Source of the DNA: Clostridium sp.
GTDB lineage: Bacteria; Bacillota; Clostridia; Clostridiales; Clostridiaceae
Length of the DNA stretch: 33,889 nt
Direction of reading: 5' to 3'
NCBI GenBank assembly: GCA_015058375.1
Contig: SVCK01000080.1
Coordinates: 1 to 33,889, forward strand
The position numbers and the translations under genes were made by a program. Shown one piece after another: positions 6,860 to 14,565 of the stretch; the stretch's first letter is position 1; the number at the start of each line of letters is the position of its first letter. Under the pieces are notes generated by a model. That model had not been told where the DNA came from, made no database searches, and saw nothing but the letters and a program-made list of their open reading frames with translations.

Positions 6860-6866
6860 TGTCGAA
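6860..6866 (+). promoter_or_regulatory. Second Spo0A-type box, inside an inverted repeat
   Basis: TGTCGAA, an exact 0A box match, lies between the arms AATAGTA (6850-6856) and TACTATT (6872-6878). It is about 80 bp upstream of the -35 of the next gene, a distance seen for some activator sites. A 7-bp exact match in AT-rich DNA is weak evidence alone. Confidence 0.45.
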
Positions 6867-6947
6867 AAAAATACTATTCTTTTAGAACAAATATACTATA
6901 AATATATAATTTTAGCAATAGGAAAATATAAAAAAGGTTAAAATAAC

Positions 6948-6976
6948 TTGTAATAAGTTTTCTTATACTATATAAT
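6948..6976 (+). promoter_or_regulatory. Promoter of the DUF1836 gene
   Basis: TTGTAA (6948-6953), 17-nt spacer, TATAAT (6971-6976), 38 nt before the start codon. Confidence 0.75.
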
Positions 6977-7013
6977 ATAATTAAAAATAATAATTTATAG
7001 AGGTGGAATTTAT

Positions 7014-7601
7014 ATGGGTAGTAAGCTTGATATTGAATATATAAAAGATTTGGCTAAAGAGATTTCAAAGAATAATATGGTTCCATATAGTGATTTGCCA
7101 CAATATGATTTATTTCTTTCACAAGTAATAGATTTTTTAAATGATAAATTTGCTGATGAAAAATATACTAATAACATAGTACAAAATTATATAAAAAGCG
7201 AAGTAATAACTAGACCAGAGGATGGTAAAAAAAGGGGATATACAAAATTACATTTAGTACAGCTCATTTTATTAAGCTATATGAGACCGGTTTTAACAAC
7301 TGAAGAAATTAGAAAAGTCTTTAGTTTAGCCTTTAATGAAATAAATGATAGAAGTGATGATATAATATCATGGGAATCAGCGTATAAAATATTTACTGAA
7401 ATTCAACAAGAAAGCTATGATTCAGTATTGGCAAATCCATTAATTGATGAAAGTAAACTTGATAAAATAATGGATTCCTTAAAATTAGATGAAAAAGATG
7501 AGGATAGAATTAGAGTGTTTATTGGGGTGATTTCTTTGATTGTTCAAGCTAGTACAATTAAGAAGTTAGTTCAAAAGATAGCAAATGAATATAATGTTTA
7601 A
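7014..7601 (+). CDS. DUF1836 domain-containing protein
   Basis: A 195-residue soluble protein matching the DUF1836 family of low-GC Gram-positives. The N-terminal half has a MerR-like helix-turn-helix flavour (about 60-85, YIKSEVITRPEDGKKRGYTK), and the rest is helical. It is probably a DNA-binding regulator, but no target or ligand is known to me. There is no signal peptide or membrane segment. ATG 7014 has AGAGGTGG upstream. It stands as a single gene between its own promoter and a terminator that overlaps the stop codon. A Spo0A-type box upstream hints at stationary-phase control; this is inference. Confidence 0.75.
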   Translation: MGSKLDIEYIKDLAKEISKNNMVPYSDLPQYDLFLSQVIDFLNDKFADEKYTNNIVQNYIKSEVITRPEDGKKRGYTKLHLVQLILLSYMRPVLTTEEIRKVFSLAFNEINDRSDDIISWESAYKIFTEIQQESYDSVLANPLIDESKLDKIMDSLKLDEKDEDRIRVFIGVISLIVQASTIKKLVQKIANEYNV

Positions 7602-7629
7602 TAGGAGACGTAAGATCTCCTATTTTTTT
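7600..7629 (+). terminator. Intrinsic terminator overlapping the DUF1836 stop codon
   Basis: A 9-bp stem AATAGGAGA/TCTCCTATT with a 7-nt loop and a T-run to 7629. The stem begins inside the TAA stop codon. Confidence 0.9.
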
Positions 7630-7748
7630 CATGTATAAGGAAATTCAAATTATGAAATATAAAAAATTTGAATTAAATTTTAAAAATGTATTTAAGAATT
7701 TTTATTATATTACAATGTATAATGATATAAAGTTTAAGTATACTAAAT

Positions 7749-7784
7749 TAGTGGAGAGTATAAATATCCACTATTTTATTTTTT
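7749..7784 (+). terminator. Terminator-like hairpin in the helicase leader
   Basis: A 7-bp stem TAGTGGA/TCCACTA with an 11-nt loop is followed by TTTTATTTTTT. It lies between a TATAAT at 7718-7723 and the helicase start at 7816. It could therefore attenuate the helicase transcript, or end a short RNA. Confidence 0.45.
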
Positions 7785-7815
7785 ATAGAGATTTATATAG
7801 ATAAGGTGAGTGGAT

Positions 7816-10104
7816 GTGAAATTAGAAATTAAAAAATCTGTAAGAGAATTAGTTGAACTTGTGTTGAAGTCTGGAAGTTTAGATAATACATTTAAAACAA
7901 ATGCAAGAGCTATTGAGGGAGTAAGAGCTCATCAGAAATTACAAAAAAGTAATGCTGAGATATTTAAAAATTATGAAAAGGAAGTTTATTTAGATACTAA
8001 AATAGATGTTGGAAAATTTTTGTTACATATTGATGGAAGATGTGACGGTATAATAGAAGATTTGGGAAGAATAATAGTTGAAGAAATTAAATCTACATAT
8101 GTGCCTTTAAATCTAATATATGATGATTTTAATGAAATGCATTGGAGTCAAGGCAAAATATATGCATACATGGTGTGTGAAAAAAGAAATATAGATGTGG
8201 TATATGTTCAGTTAAGTTATTATAATCTTGAAAATAATGAAGTTAAATCGTTCTTGAAAAAGTACACAAGAAAAGAACTTATAGATTACATTATGGAATT
8301 GGTATCATATTATAAAAAATATATTGAGATACAGATGGAAAATAAGATAAAGAGAGATAATAGCATAAAAGAACTTCAATTTCCTTTCACTAGTTATAGA
8401 AAAGGGCAGCTTTCATTTATAAAATCTTGCTACGGCACAATAAGAGATAAGGAAAAAATATTTATAGAAGCACCAACAGGAACAGGAAAAACAATATCTA
8501 CAATATTTCCTGCACTTAAATCTTTAAGTAGTCAATTATCAAATAAGATTTTTTACTTAACTGCTAAAGGTGCAAATAAAGCTACAGTTGAAGATACTTT
8601 AAGTTTATTGAGAGATAGAGGATTAAAAATAAAGACAATTACTATTCAAGCGAAAGAAAAGATGTGCTTAAACGATAAAGTTAGTTGCAATAAAGAAGAT
8701 TGTATTTATGCTAATCTTTATTATGATAAGTTGAAGAAAAATATTATGGAAATTGTCTTAGACGAAAATGAATTTTCTATAGAAAATATAATTAAGTATG
8801 CAAAGAAATATGAGATTTGCCCATTTGAATTATCATTAGATTTAATTGAGTGGTGTGATTTTGTGATTTGTGATTATAATTATATTTTTGACCCGAAAGT
8901 GCAATTAAATAGAGTTATAGAAGATGCAGAGAACACTACTTTATTAATTGATGAAGCTCATAACTTGGTCGATAGAAGTAGAGCTAGTTATAGTGCAAGA
9001 TTATGTAAAAGTGAATTTAACAATATTAAGAAAGAGATTAGAGGGGTTTATCCTGCTTTATACAAAAAGATTGATAAAGTTATAAAACTGTTCATTCAAG
9101 AAAGAATGTATTGTGAAGAGGAAGGAAAAGGATATATTTATTACAAGGATCTTCCTAAAGATTTGTGCAAAGAACTGAGAATATTATGTAAAGAAATTGA
9201 TAGGATATTAAGCATTAAAAAAAATAATGTATATACTGAAAAGTTAATAGATTTATTTTTTGAAATTAATGCTTTTTTTGGAGTGTCAGAGTTATATAAC
9301 GACCAGTATTATACATATATTGAAAATATAAGTGACGATATAAGGATATCATTATTTTGTGCTAATCCATCAAAAAATTTAAAAAGTGTAATGGACAAAT
9401 TTAGAGCAATAATATTATTTTCAGCAACATTATCACCATTTTACTATTTTATAAAAATATTGGGGGGTAATGAGAATAGTTATAGGCTAAGACTGAAATC
9501 GCCATTTCCTAAAGAAAACTTTAAAGTATGCATCTATAGAGCAAATACACGTTATAGAGTTAGAGATAAAACTATACCAGAGATAAGCAATAAAATAGCA
9601 CAATTTATTTTAGATAATATGGGGAATTATATGGTGTTTTTTCCTTCATACGAATACATGAATAATATATACAACTACTTAGAAAAACATAATATATTGG
9701 GTAATATTATATGTCAGCAGTCTAACATGACTGATGAAGAACAAAGTGGATTTATAAATATGTTTAAACAAAGAAATAATATTACTGGATTTTGTGTTAT
9801 GGGTGGAAGTTTTTCAGAAGGAATAGACTTGCCAGGAGATAAATTAGTAGGAGTAATAATAGTAGGAGTTGGATATCCTAAGGTATCTATTGAAGGAGAA
9901 ATAATATATAAACATTTTGGAGAGGAAGGAGAAAGTATTGCATATATATATCCAGGAATAAATAAGGTACTTCAAGCCGCTGGAAGAGTAATAAGAACAG
10001 AGACTGATAAAGGAAGATTATTACTTATAGATGATAGATATTTAAAGAGAGACTATTATAATTTGTTGCCTGAAAATTGGAAACCTATAAGTCTTATCAA
10101 ATAG
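7816..10104 (+). CDS. PD-(D/E)XK nuclease and XPD/DinG-type iron-sulfur helicase fusion
   Basis: A 762-residue two-domain DNA repair-type protein. Residues about 1-170 look like a Cas4/RecB-family PD-(D/E)XK nuclease: Asp77 (GRCDG), Glu90-Ile-Lys92 (EEIK) and a following QxxxY helix (WSQGKIYAY). The rest is a superfamily 2 XPD/DinG helicase: Walker A APTGTGKT (Lys225), four cysteines spaced like an XPD iron-sulfur cluster (Cys284, Cys291, Cys296, Cys335), DEAH box (from Asp379) and motif VI QAAGR (720-724). It likely unwinds 5' to 3' and cuts DNA in repair or recombination. GTG 7816 was chosen because AGGTGAG lies 5 nt upstream; GTG 7810 is too close to it. No CRISPR array or other Cas gene is nearby, so a Cas role is not supported. 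Confidence 0.88.
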   Translation: MKLEIKKSVRELVELVLKSGSLDNTFKTNARAIEGVRAHQKLQKSNAEIFKNYEKEVYLDTKIDVGKFLLHIDGRCDGIIEDLGRIIVEEIKSTYVPLNLIYDDFNEMHWSQGKIYAYMVCEKRNIDVVYVQLSYYNLENNEVKSFLKKYTRKELIDYIMELVSYYKKYIEIQMENKIKRDNSIKELQFPFTSYRKGQLSFIKSCYGTIRDKEKIFIEAPTGTGKTISTIFPALKSLSSQLSNKIFYLTAKGANKATVEDTLSLLRDRGLKIKTITIQAKEKMCLNDKVSCNKEDCIYANLYYDKLKKNIMEIVLDENEFSIENIIKYAKKYEICPFELSLDLIEWCDFVICDYNYIFDPKVQLNRVIEDAENTTLLIDEAHNLVDRSRASYSARLCKSEFNNIKKEIRGVYPALYKKIDKVIKLFIQERMYCEEEGKGYIYYKDLPKDLCKELRILCKEIDRILSIKKNNVYTEKLIDLFFEINAFFGVSELYNDQYYTYIENISDDIRISLFCANPSKNLKSVMDKFRAIILFSATLSPFYYFIKILGGNENSYRLRLKSPFPKENFKVCIYRANTRYRVRDKTIPEISNKIAQFILDNMGNYMVFFPSYEYMNNIYNYLEKHNILGNIICQQSNMTDEEQSGFINMFKQRNNITGFCVMGGSFSEGIDLPGDKLVGVIIVGVGYPKVSIEGEIIYKHFGEEGESIAYIYPGINKVLQAAGRVIRTETDKGRLLLIDDRYLKRDYYNLLPENWKPISLIK

Positions 10105-10168
10105 AAGGTATAAAAGTTAAAGTATTATAAAATTAAACATGAAAAGGTAAGAAGTGATTGGTGAAGAT

Positions 10169-11005
10169 ATGAAAAAAACACAATTGTCTAAGATGGAATT
10201 ATTGATACATTTTATAGTTAAAGTGAAGAGAGATGATATTTTTGCATTAGCATCTCAATTAGCATATTATTTGATTTTGTCATTTTTCCCGTTTTTAATG
10301 TTTTTGTTTACGTTGATAGGTTTCATAAATTTAGATAGTACAACAGTTTTGGAAGTATTAAAATCTGTATTACCAACAACAGTTTTTGAATTGGTAAAGA
10401 CTATAGTATTGGAAATTGTAGATTCTCAAAATACTGGATTATTAGGGGTATCTGTCTTATTAGCTATATGGTCAGCATCTTCAGGGTTTAGAGCTGTTAT
10501 AAAAGGTGTTAATAAAGCTTATAAGCTAGAAGAACATAGAAATTATATAAAAAGAGCAAGTATGTCCTTTTTTGGGATAATAGCATTGGCAATGATGATA
10601 TTATTATCATTGAGTTTTTTAGTATTTGGAGATGTTATAAGCAAATATTTAATATCAAATATTCCTTTTAGTGAGGCATTAGAATTTGTGTGGAATATAT
10701 TAAGGCGAGGAGTCATTATACTTATATTTATATTAATATGTGCTGCTATTTATAGATATACTCCAGCAGAAAAAGTTAAATGGGGTTATGTATTGCCAGG
10801 ATCAGTTTTTACTACTATAGGATGGTTTATTATATCAATGATTTTTTCGTTTTATATTAACAACTATAATAATTATTCTAGATTTTATGGCAGTTTAGCT
10901 GCTGTTTTTATATTGATGATATGGCTTTTTTTAATGTCAAATATATTTATGCTTGGTGTTGAAATTAATGCAGTATTACAAATAAATAATGGAAATAAAA
11001 AATAA
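10169..11005 (+). CDS. YihY/BrkB family inner-membrane protein
   Basis: A 278-residue polytopic membrane protein with about six hydrophobic helices, recognised by SQLAYYLILSFFPFL near the first helix, the SASSGFRAVIKGVNKAY motif after helix two, and YRYTPAEKVKW before the last pair. The family (formerly misnamed RNase BN) has no settled function; transport or envelope roles have been proposed. ATG 10169 has GGTGA 4 nt upstream. GTG 10154 with AAGG upstream would add five residues and cannot be excluded. It lies 64 nt after the helicase gene with no terminator between, so co-transcription is likely. Confidence 0.88.
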   Translation: MKKTQLSKMELLIHFIVKVKRDDIFALASQLAYYLILSFFPFLMFLFTLIGFINLDSTTVLEVLKSVLPTTVFELVKTIVLEIVDSQNTGLLGVSVLLAIWSASSGFRAVIKGVNKAYKLEEHRNYIKRASMSFFGIIALAMMILLSLSFLVFGDVISKYLISNIPFSEALEFVWNILRRGVIILIFILICAAIYRYTPAEKVKWGYVLPGSVFTTIGWFIISMIFSFYINNYNNYSRFYGSLAAVFILMIWLFLMSNIFMLGVEINAVLQINNGNKK

Positions 11006-11073
11006 ATAAAGTTGAATATTATAATTTATTCATGTCAACAATTAATGAATGAAGATATTCAGGAGGTGTTAAC

Positions 11074-11430
11074 ATGAATAAAATAATATTACTAGGTAGA
11101 CTCATAATAGATCCTGAACTAAGAACAACAGAATCAGGAGACAAAGTTTTCACAAAATTTATTATTGCAGTAGATAGAAATTTCAAATCAGCTGATGGAA
11201 CAAGAAAATCAGATTTGATACGTGTAACAGTATGGGGCAAAAAGGCAGAAATAGTATGCAAATATTTGAAAAAAGGAGATAGTATTAGTTTAAGTGGAAG
11301 ACTAAGAACAGGAAGTTATGAGGATAAATTAGGAGAAAAGAAATATTTTGCGGAAGTTATAGCAGAAGATTTTAATTTTGTTAATGGCAGAAAATATAAA
11401 CATAATGATGAGGAAAAAATAGTAGACTAA
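11074..11430 (+). CDS. ssb: Short single-stranded DNA-binding protein
   Basis: A 118-residue SSB consisting of the OB-fold only (MNKIILLGRLIIDPELR, VDRNF, LIRVTVWGKKAE, KKGDSISLSGRLRTGSYED). The C-terminus NDEEKIVD is mildly acidic but lacks the usual disordered tail and the terminal DDDIPF-type tip that recruits repair and replication proteins. In length and lack of tail it resembles B. subtilis SsbB, the competence-linked paralogue, rather than the essential SsbA. AGGAGG lies 7 nt before ATG 11074. A terminator follows about 100 nt downstream. The main ssb, usually between rpsF and rpsR, should be elsewhere in the genome. Confidence 0.9.
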   Translation: MNKIILLGRLIIDPELRTTESGDKVFTKFIIAVDRNFKSADGTRKSDLIRVTVWGKKAEIVCKYLKKGDSISLSGRLRTGSYEDKLGEKKYFAEVIAEDFNFVNGRKYKHNDEEKIVD

Positions 11431-11526
11431 ATATTTTTTAGTGAAAAATTTGTTTAAGATGATATTTAATACAAAGTTATAATAAAGTATTCGTATTTCA
11501 TCTATGGTATATTGGGATTTAAAAAA

Positions 11527-11555
11527 GGCAAGTTGAAGAATTACTTGCCTTTTTT
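11527..11555. terminator. Intrinsic terminator after ssb
   Basis: A 7-bp stem GGCAAGT/ACTTGCC with a 9-nt loop is flanked by A6 and T6. It works for the plus strand and could also work in reverse. Confidence 0.9.
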
Positions 11556-11675
11556 AGTTGCTTAAAAATAAAATAAGTCGACATATAAGGCACTTTTTGA
11601 TATGCAAAAAATATATTTTAAAACTAAAAATAAAGAGAAAAGTTGTAATAAGTTATTTTATGTCATTAAAAAAGA

Positions 11676-11746
11676 TACGTTTTATTTTTTTAGTGGACAG
11701 GCTTTGACAATGTTCTAAAATTAACTGTGTTAATATATAAAACGTA
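11676..11746. repeat. Perfect 10-bp inverted repeat flanking the DUF6514 promoter region
   Basis: TACGTTTTAT (11676-11685) and ATAAAACGTA (11737-11746) are exact reverse complements 51 bp apart. TTGACA (11704-11709) lies between them, with TTAATA 20 bp downstream as the best -10. The right arm would fall at the transcription start. Confidence 0.6.
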
Positions 11747-11777
11747 AAAGGGGAGAATTTATAGGAGGAATTTAATA

Positions 11778-12068
11778 ATGATAATAGAGAAGAGTGTTAG
11801 GACAAAATATTGTGAAGGTTTAGAGAGGATATATACTTATCAAATAATAAAACAATGTGAGGAAAATATTATTGAGTATGGTGTAGAAGTTAGAAGGGAA
11901 GATAAGTCGAAAGCTGGTATTATAAATATTGTAAAGAATGAAGTAAGAAGTATATCATCTAATGAACAAAAAATGGAAGAAATAATAAATATATTATCAA
12001 GGAATGAAGTATCACCTATACATTTAAAAGATGTCTTGAGTGAGTATATTGATAAAGATGTATGTTAA
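11778..12068 (+). CDS. DUF6514 family protein
   Basis: A 96-residue soluble protein. Its layout resembles the clostridial DUF6514 family: an N-terminal YTYQI-type strand, a central EYGVEVRRED segment, then a helical C-terminus with NEVSPIHLKDVLSEYID. There is no signal peptide, membrane segment or catalytic motif. The function is unknown. The ribosome site AGGAGG sits 8 nt before ATG 11778. It stands alone, with its own promoter region (see the flanking inverted repeat) and 128 nt before the next gene. Confidence 0.7.
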   Translation: MIIEKSVRTKYCEGLERIYTYQIIKQCEENIIEYGVEVRREDKSKAGIINIVKNEVRSISSNEQKMEEIINILSRNEVSPIHLKDVLSEYIDKDVC

Positions 12069-12196
12069 CATTGGGTATTAATAGTGATTAATTAAAAAAC
12101 GGAAAGAAAAGAATAAAAAATACAACTTAAAAATACGTGTTACAATTTCATATATAACAATGATATTTTGTTGAAAAATTAAAGAGGTGAAGTTTA

Positions 12197-13684
12197 TTGG
12201 AAGTTGTAAGCATTGAGAAGGCAAAGATAATGGATAAAAAAACTATAGAAGAGGTAGGAATTCCAAGTATAGTCCTTATGGAGAATGCCGCAGAAAATAT
12301 TTTTAAAAGTATAGTACATAAAGGGAATAGTTTTTTGTTTTTTTGTGGTGTTGGAAATAATGGTGGAGATGGATTGGCTATTGCTAGAAAACTTTTTTTG
12401 GTCAATAAGGAAGTGAAAATATATATAATAGGGGATTTAAAAAAGGGTAGTAATGAATTTTTAATTAATTACAATATAGTAAAACAATTGGGTATAGTAA
12501 ATAATGTGATAGATGAAGTTAGTGAAAGTGTTATTAGTGATATACAAAGAGCGGATTTAATTGTTGATTCAATAATGGGAGTTGGATTAAACAGAAATAT
12601 TGAGGGTGTTTTATATAATTTGATAAAAAGTATTAATGAGAATTCTAGATATACTATATCTATTGATAATCCAACAGGATTAAATGCAGATACGGGTAAA
12701 CAAATGGGAATATCAATAATAGCTTCAAAAACATTTGTTATTGAAGTGTTGAAAAAGGGATATTTTAATTGTGGTGTGAAGGAATATTTAGGGGAAATAG
12801 AAGTAGTTGATATAAATATACCTGATTATATAAAGAAAAATAATTCTGATAATGTTCAGATGGTAAACAAAGAAACTTTAAAAAAGATAATACCTAAAAG
12901 GGAGATATATGGTCACAAGGGCGATTATGGAAGAATAGTAATACTAGCAGGAAGTATGGGGATGACAGGGGCTGCATACATAACAACACAATCAGCAGTG
13001 AAAACTGGAGCGGGTTTGATTTCATTAGTGGTGGAAAAAGATATACAACCTATATTGTCATCAAAGCTTATTGAAGCAATGACTGTTAATTATGATCAAG
13101 AAGAAGAAATAAATAAATTAATAAAGAATGCAAATGTAATTATTTGTGGTCCGGGATTAGGGAAAAAAGAAATAAATAAATCTATGTTATATAAGTTTAT
13201 TAATGAAAGTAAGTGTCCTATCGTTTTGGATGCAGATGCTTTAAATATGGTTAGTGAGGATAATGAGATATTAAGAAAGTTAGAATATAGAGCTATATTT
13301 ACTCCTCATGCAGGAGAGATGGCTAGACTTATAAAAAGGGACATTAATTATATTAATGAAAATAGAATTGATGTATGTAGAGAGTATGCTAAAAATAATA
13401 TAATAACTCTTTTAAAAGGTTTTAATACGGTTATTTCAAATGGGGATAAAGTTATTATAAATAATACAGGAAATAGTAAGATGGCATCAGGTGGTATGGG
13501 AGATTGTTTGACTGGTATAATAGGATCTTTAGTAGCTCAAGGAATTGGAATTTATGATAGTGCTGTATGTGGAGCGTATATTCATGGAGCTATAGGAGAT
13601 ATGCTTTCAAAAGATAAGTATGTAATTACTGCTGAAGATGTAATAAGGGAAGTACCTAAATTTATAGAGAGTATGCTGAACTAG
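12197..13684 (+). CDS. nnr: Bifunctional NAD(P)HX epimerase / ADP-dependent NAD(P)HX dehydratase
   Basis: A 495-residue metabolite-repair enzyme. The N-terminal YjeF_N domain (about 1-215, GVGNNGGDG at 51-59) epimerises damaged hydrated NAD(P)H. The C-terminal carbohydrate-kinase-like domain (about 225-490) dehydrates it back to NAD(P)H using ADP. Its motifs are GHKGDYGR, GPGLG, DADALN, TPHAGEM and GGMGD (Asp436). The start is TTG 12197, preceded by AGAGGTGA with 6-nt spacing; no ATG fits. In many Firmicutes this gene is near acpS and alr; neither is in this window. The next gene (GerS-like) follows after 61 nt with no terminator. Confidence 0.93.
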   Translation: MEVVSIEKAKIMDKKTIEEVGIPSIVLMENAAENIFKSIVHKGNSFLFFCGVGNNGGDGLAIARKLFLVNKEVKIYIIGDLKKGSNEFLINYNIVKQLGIVNNVIDEVSESVISDIQRADLIVDSIMGVGLNRNIEGVLYNLIKSINENSRYTISIDNPTGLNADTGKQMGISIIASKTFVIEVLKKGYFNCGVKEYLGEIEVVDINIPDYIKKNNSDNVQMVNKETLKKIIPKREIYGHKGDYGRIVILAGSMGMTGAAYITTQSAVKTGAGLISLVVEKDIQPILSSKLIEAMTVNYDQEEEINKLIKNANVIICGPGLGKKEINKSMLYKFINESKCPIVLDADALNMVSEDNEILRKLEYRAIFTPHAGEMARLIKRDINYINENRIDVCREYAKNNIITLLKGFNTVISNGDKVIINNTGNSKMASGGMGDCLTGIIGSLVAQGIGIYDSAVCGAYIHGAIGDMLSKDKYVITAEDVIREVPKFIESMLN

Positions 13685-13701
13685 AAGAATATTTATTGAT
13701 G

Positions 13702-13737
13702 CAATGTAATATTAGTAATAAAGAATAATTTACATTG
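13702..13737 (+). repeat. Inverted repeat reaching into the ribosome site of the GerS-like gene
   Basis: CAATGTAA (13702-13709) and TTACATTG (13730-13737) are exact reverse complements. The last G is the first base of GGGGGAG, the ribosome site at 13737-13743. It could be an operator or an RNA hairpin that tunes translation. Confidence 0.4.
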
Positions 13738-13745
13738 GGGGAGTT

Positions 13746-14354
13746 ATGAAATTAATTTTCAAAGATAAAAAATATATATTATTACTATTACTAATACCAT
13801 TTATATCAATAATTATGGTTATTGCTTTCAGAAATGTATATAATCCTACAAATGAAGAGATTATAGATAAATTGAAAGATGCAAAAATGTATTCTTGTAC
13901 AGTGAAATATTTGGTGAATAATGATAAGGGAGAATATGAGGAGCAAAGTAAGCTATATTATTGCAAAGATAAGGGAATGAGAATAGAGTTTGAGAATGAT
14001 AGAGTTAAGATATATAAAGATGGGTTTATAAGTATGAATGATAGAGGATATGAATATCAAATTGATGAAAACTTGGATAAGGTGTATCCGTTAGCATTTA
14101 TGAACAGCATTTTATCTAATAATATAGTTAAAATACAAGAAGGATCTGAAGAATGGGGGGACGCAAAATATATTGAAGTAGAGATTGAACTTCCTTTTAA
14201 AAATAATCACATGAATTTTGCTAAGTTATATATAAATAAAAATACAAAGAGTCCAATAATTACAAAGATATATGATATGAACAATAAAGAGAAAATGCAA
14301 ATTATTTACGATGATTTTAAATATCTAGATAAAATAAATGATGAATTATTTTAG
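13746..14354 (+). CDS. GerS-like / YdcC-like membrane-anchored protein
   Basis: A 202-residue protein with one N-terminal hydrophobic segment (about 10-28) and an extracytoplasmic domain of LolA/outer-membrane-lipoprotein-sorting character, made of alternating beta-strands. The layout resembles B. subtilis YdcC and clostridial GerS-related proteins, which are linked to sporulation and germination. A true lipobox is missing because no Cys follows the hydrophobic segment, so it is more likely a signal anchor than a lipoprotein. Context supports the call: in B. subtilis ydcC precedes alr and ndoAI-ndoA, and here the mazEF pair follows directly. ATG 13746 has GGGGGAG just upstream. The role is inferred. 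Confidence 0.65.
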   Translation: MKLIFKDKKYILLLLLIPFISIIMVIAFRNVYNPTNEEIIDKLKDAKMYSCTVKYLVNNDKGEYEEQSKLYYCKDKGMRIEFENDRVKIYKDGFISMNDRGYEYQIDENLDKVYPLAFMNSILSNNIVKIQEGSEEWGDAKYIEVEIELPFKNNHMNFAKLYINKNTKSPIITKIYDMNNKEKMQIIYDDFKYLDKINDELF

Positions 14355-14495
14355 TATAAACATAAGAAAAATAAAATTTTAATAATACTAAAAAAAAAGA
14401 GTCTTTAATTATTGAGATTAACTTTATGATTTTAAATAATAAAATATTATATAAAAAGTCATTAGCTTGTAAAATATAAGATTAAAATACAATTT

Positions 14496-14524
14496 TTGAC
14501 ATGATGATATTTTTTCTGTATAAT
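14496..14524 (+). promoter_or_regulatory. Perfect-consensus promoter of the mazEF pair
   Basis: TTGACA (14496-14501), a 17-nt spacer and TATAAT (14519-14524): both hexamers are exact. It lies 42 nt before the antitoxin start, and I see no clear palindromic operator around it. Confidence 0.9.
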
Positions 14525-14565
14525 TTAAACATACAAAGCTCTTATTGTTTTTCGGAGGGGAAAAT

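Larger units (their letters stand above)
6525..7013. other. Divergent AT-rich regulatory region between abrB and the DUF1836 gene
   Basis: A 489-bp stretch with no credible gene. It holds abrB P1 and P2 with a 0A box (left part), a second 0A box inside an inverted repeat (6850-6878), and the promoter of the DUF1836 gene (6948-6976). The middle (about 6690-6845) is AT-rich, with only stop-rich or low-complexity reading frames. I recognise no riboswitch or small RNA in it. Confidence 0.7.
11431..11777. other. Intergenic region between ssb and the DUF6514 gene
   Basis: A 347-bp stretch without a credible gene. It contains the strong terminator at 11527-11555. A 10-bp perfect inverted repeat (11676-11685 and 11737-11746) flanks a TTGACA at 11704-11709. 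A strong ribosome site AGGAGG lies at 11764-11769. The part at 11556-11675 is AT-rich and shows nothing I can name. Confidence 0.65.

Noticed and set aside
7816-8325. Cas4-like nuclease domain as a sign of a CRISPR system
   Set aside because: No repeat-spacer array and no other cas gene in the window; the domain is fused to a helicase.
11577-11583. GTCGACA, a 6-of-7 reverse match to the 0A box in the ssb-DUF6514 gap
   Set aside because: One mismatch and more than 100 bp from the promoter; too weak to report as a site.
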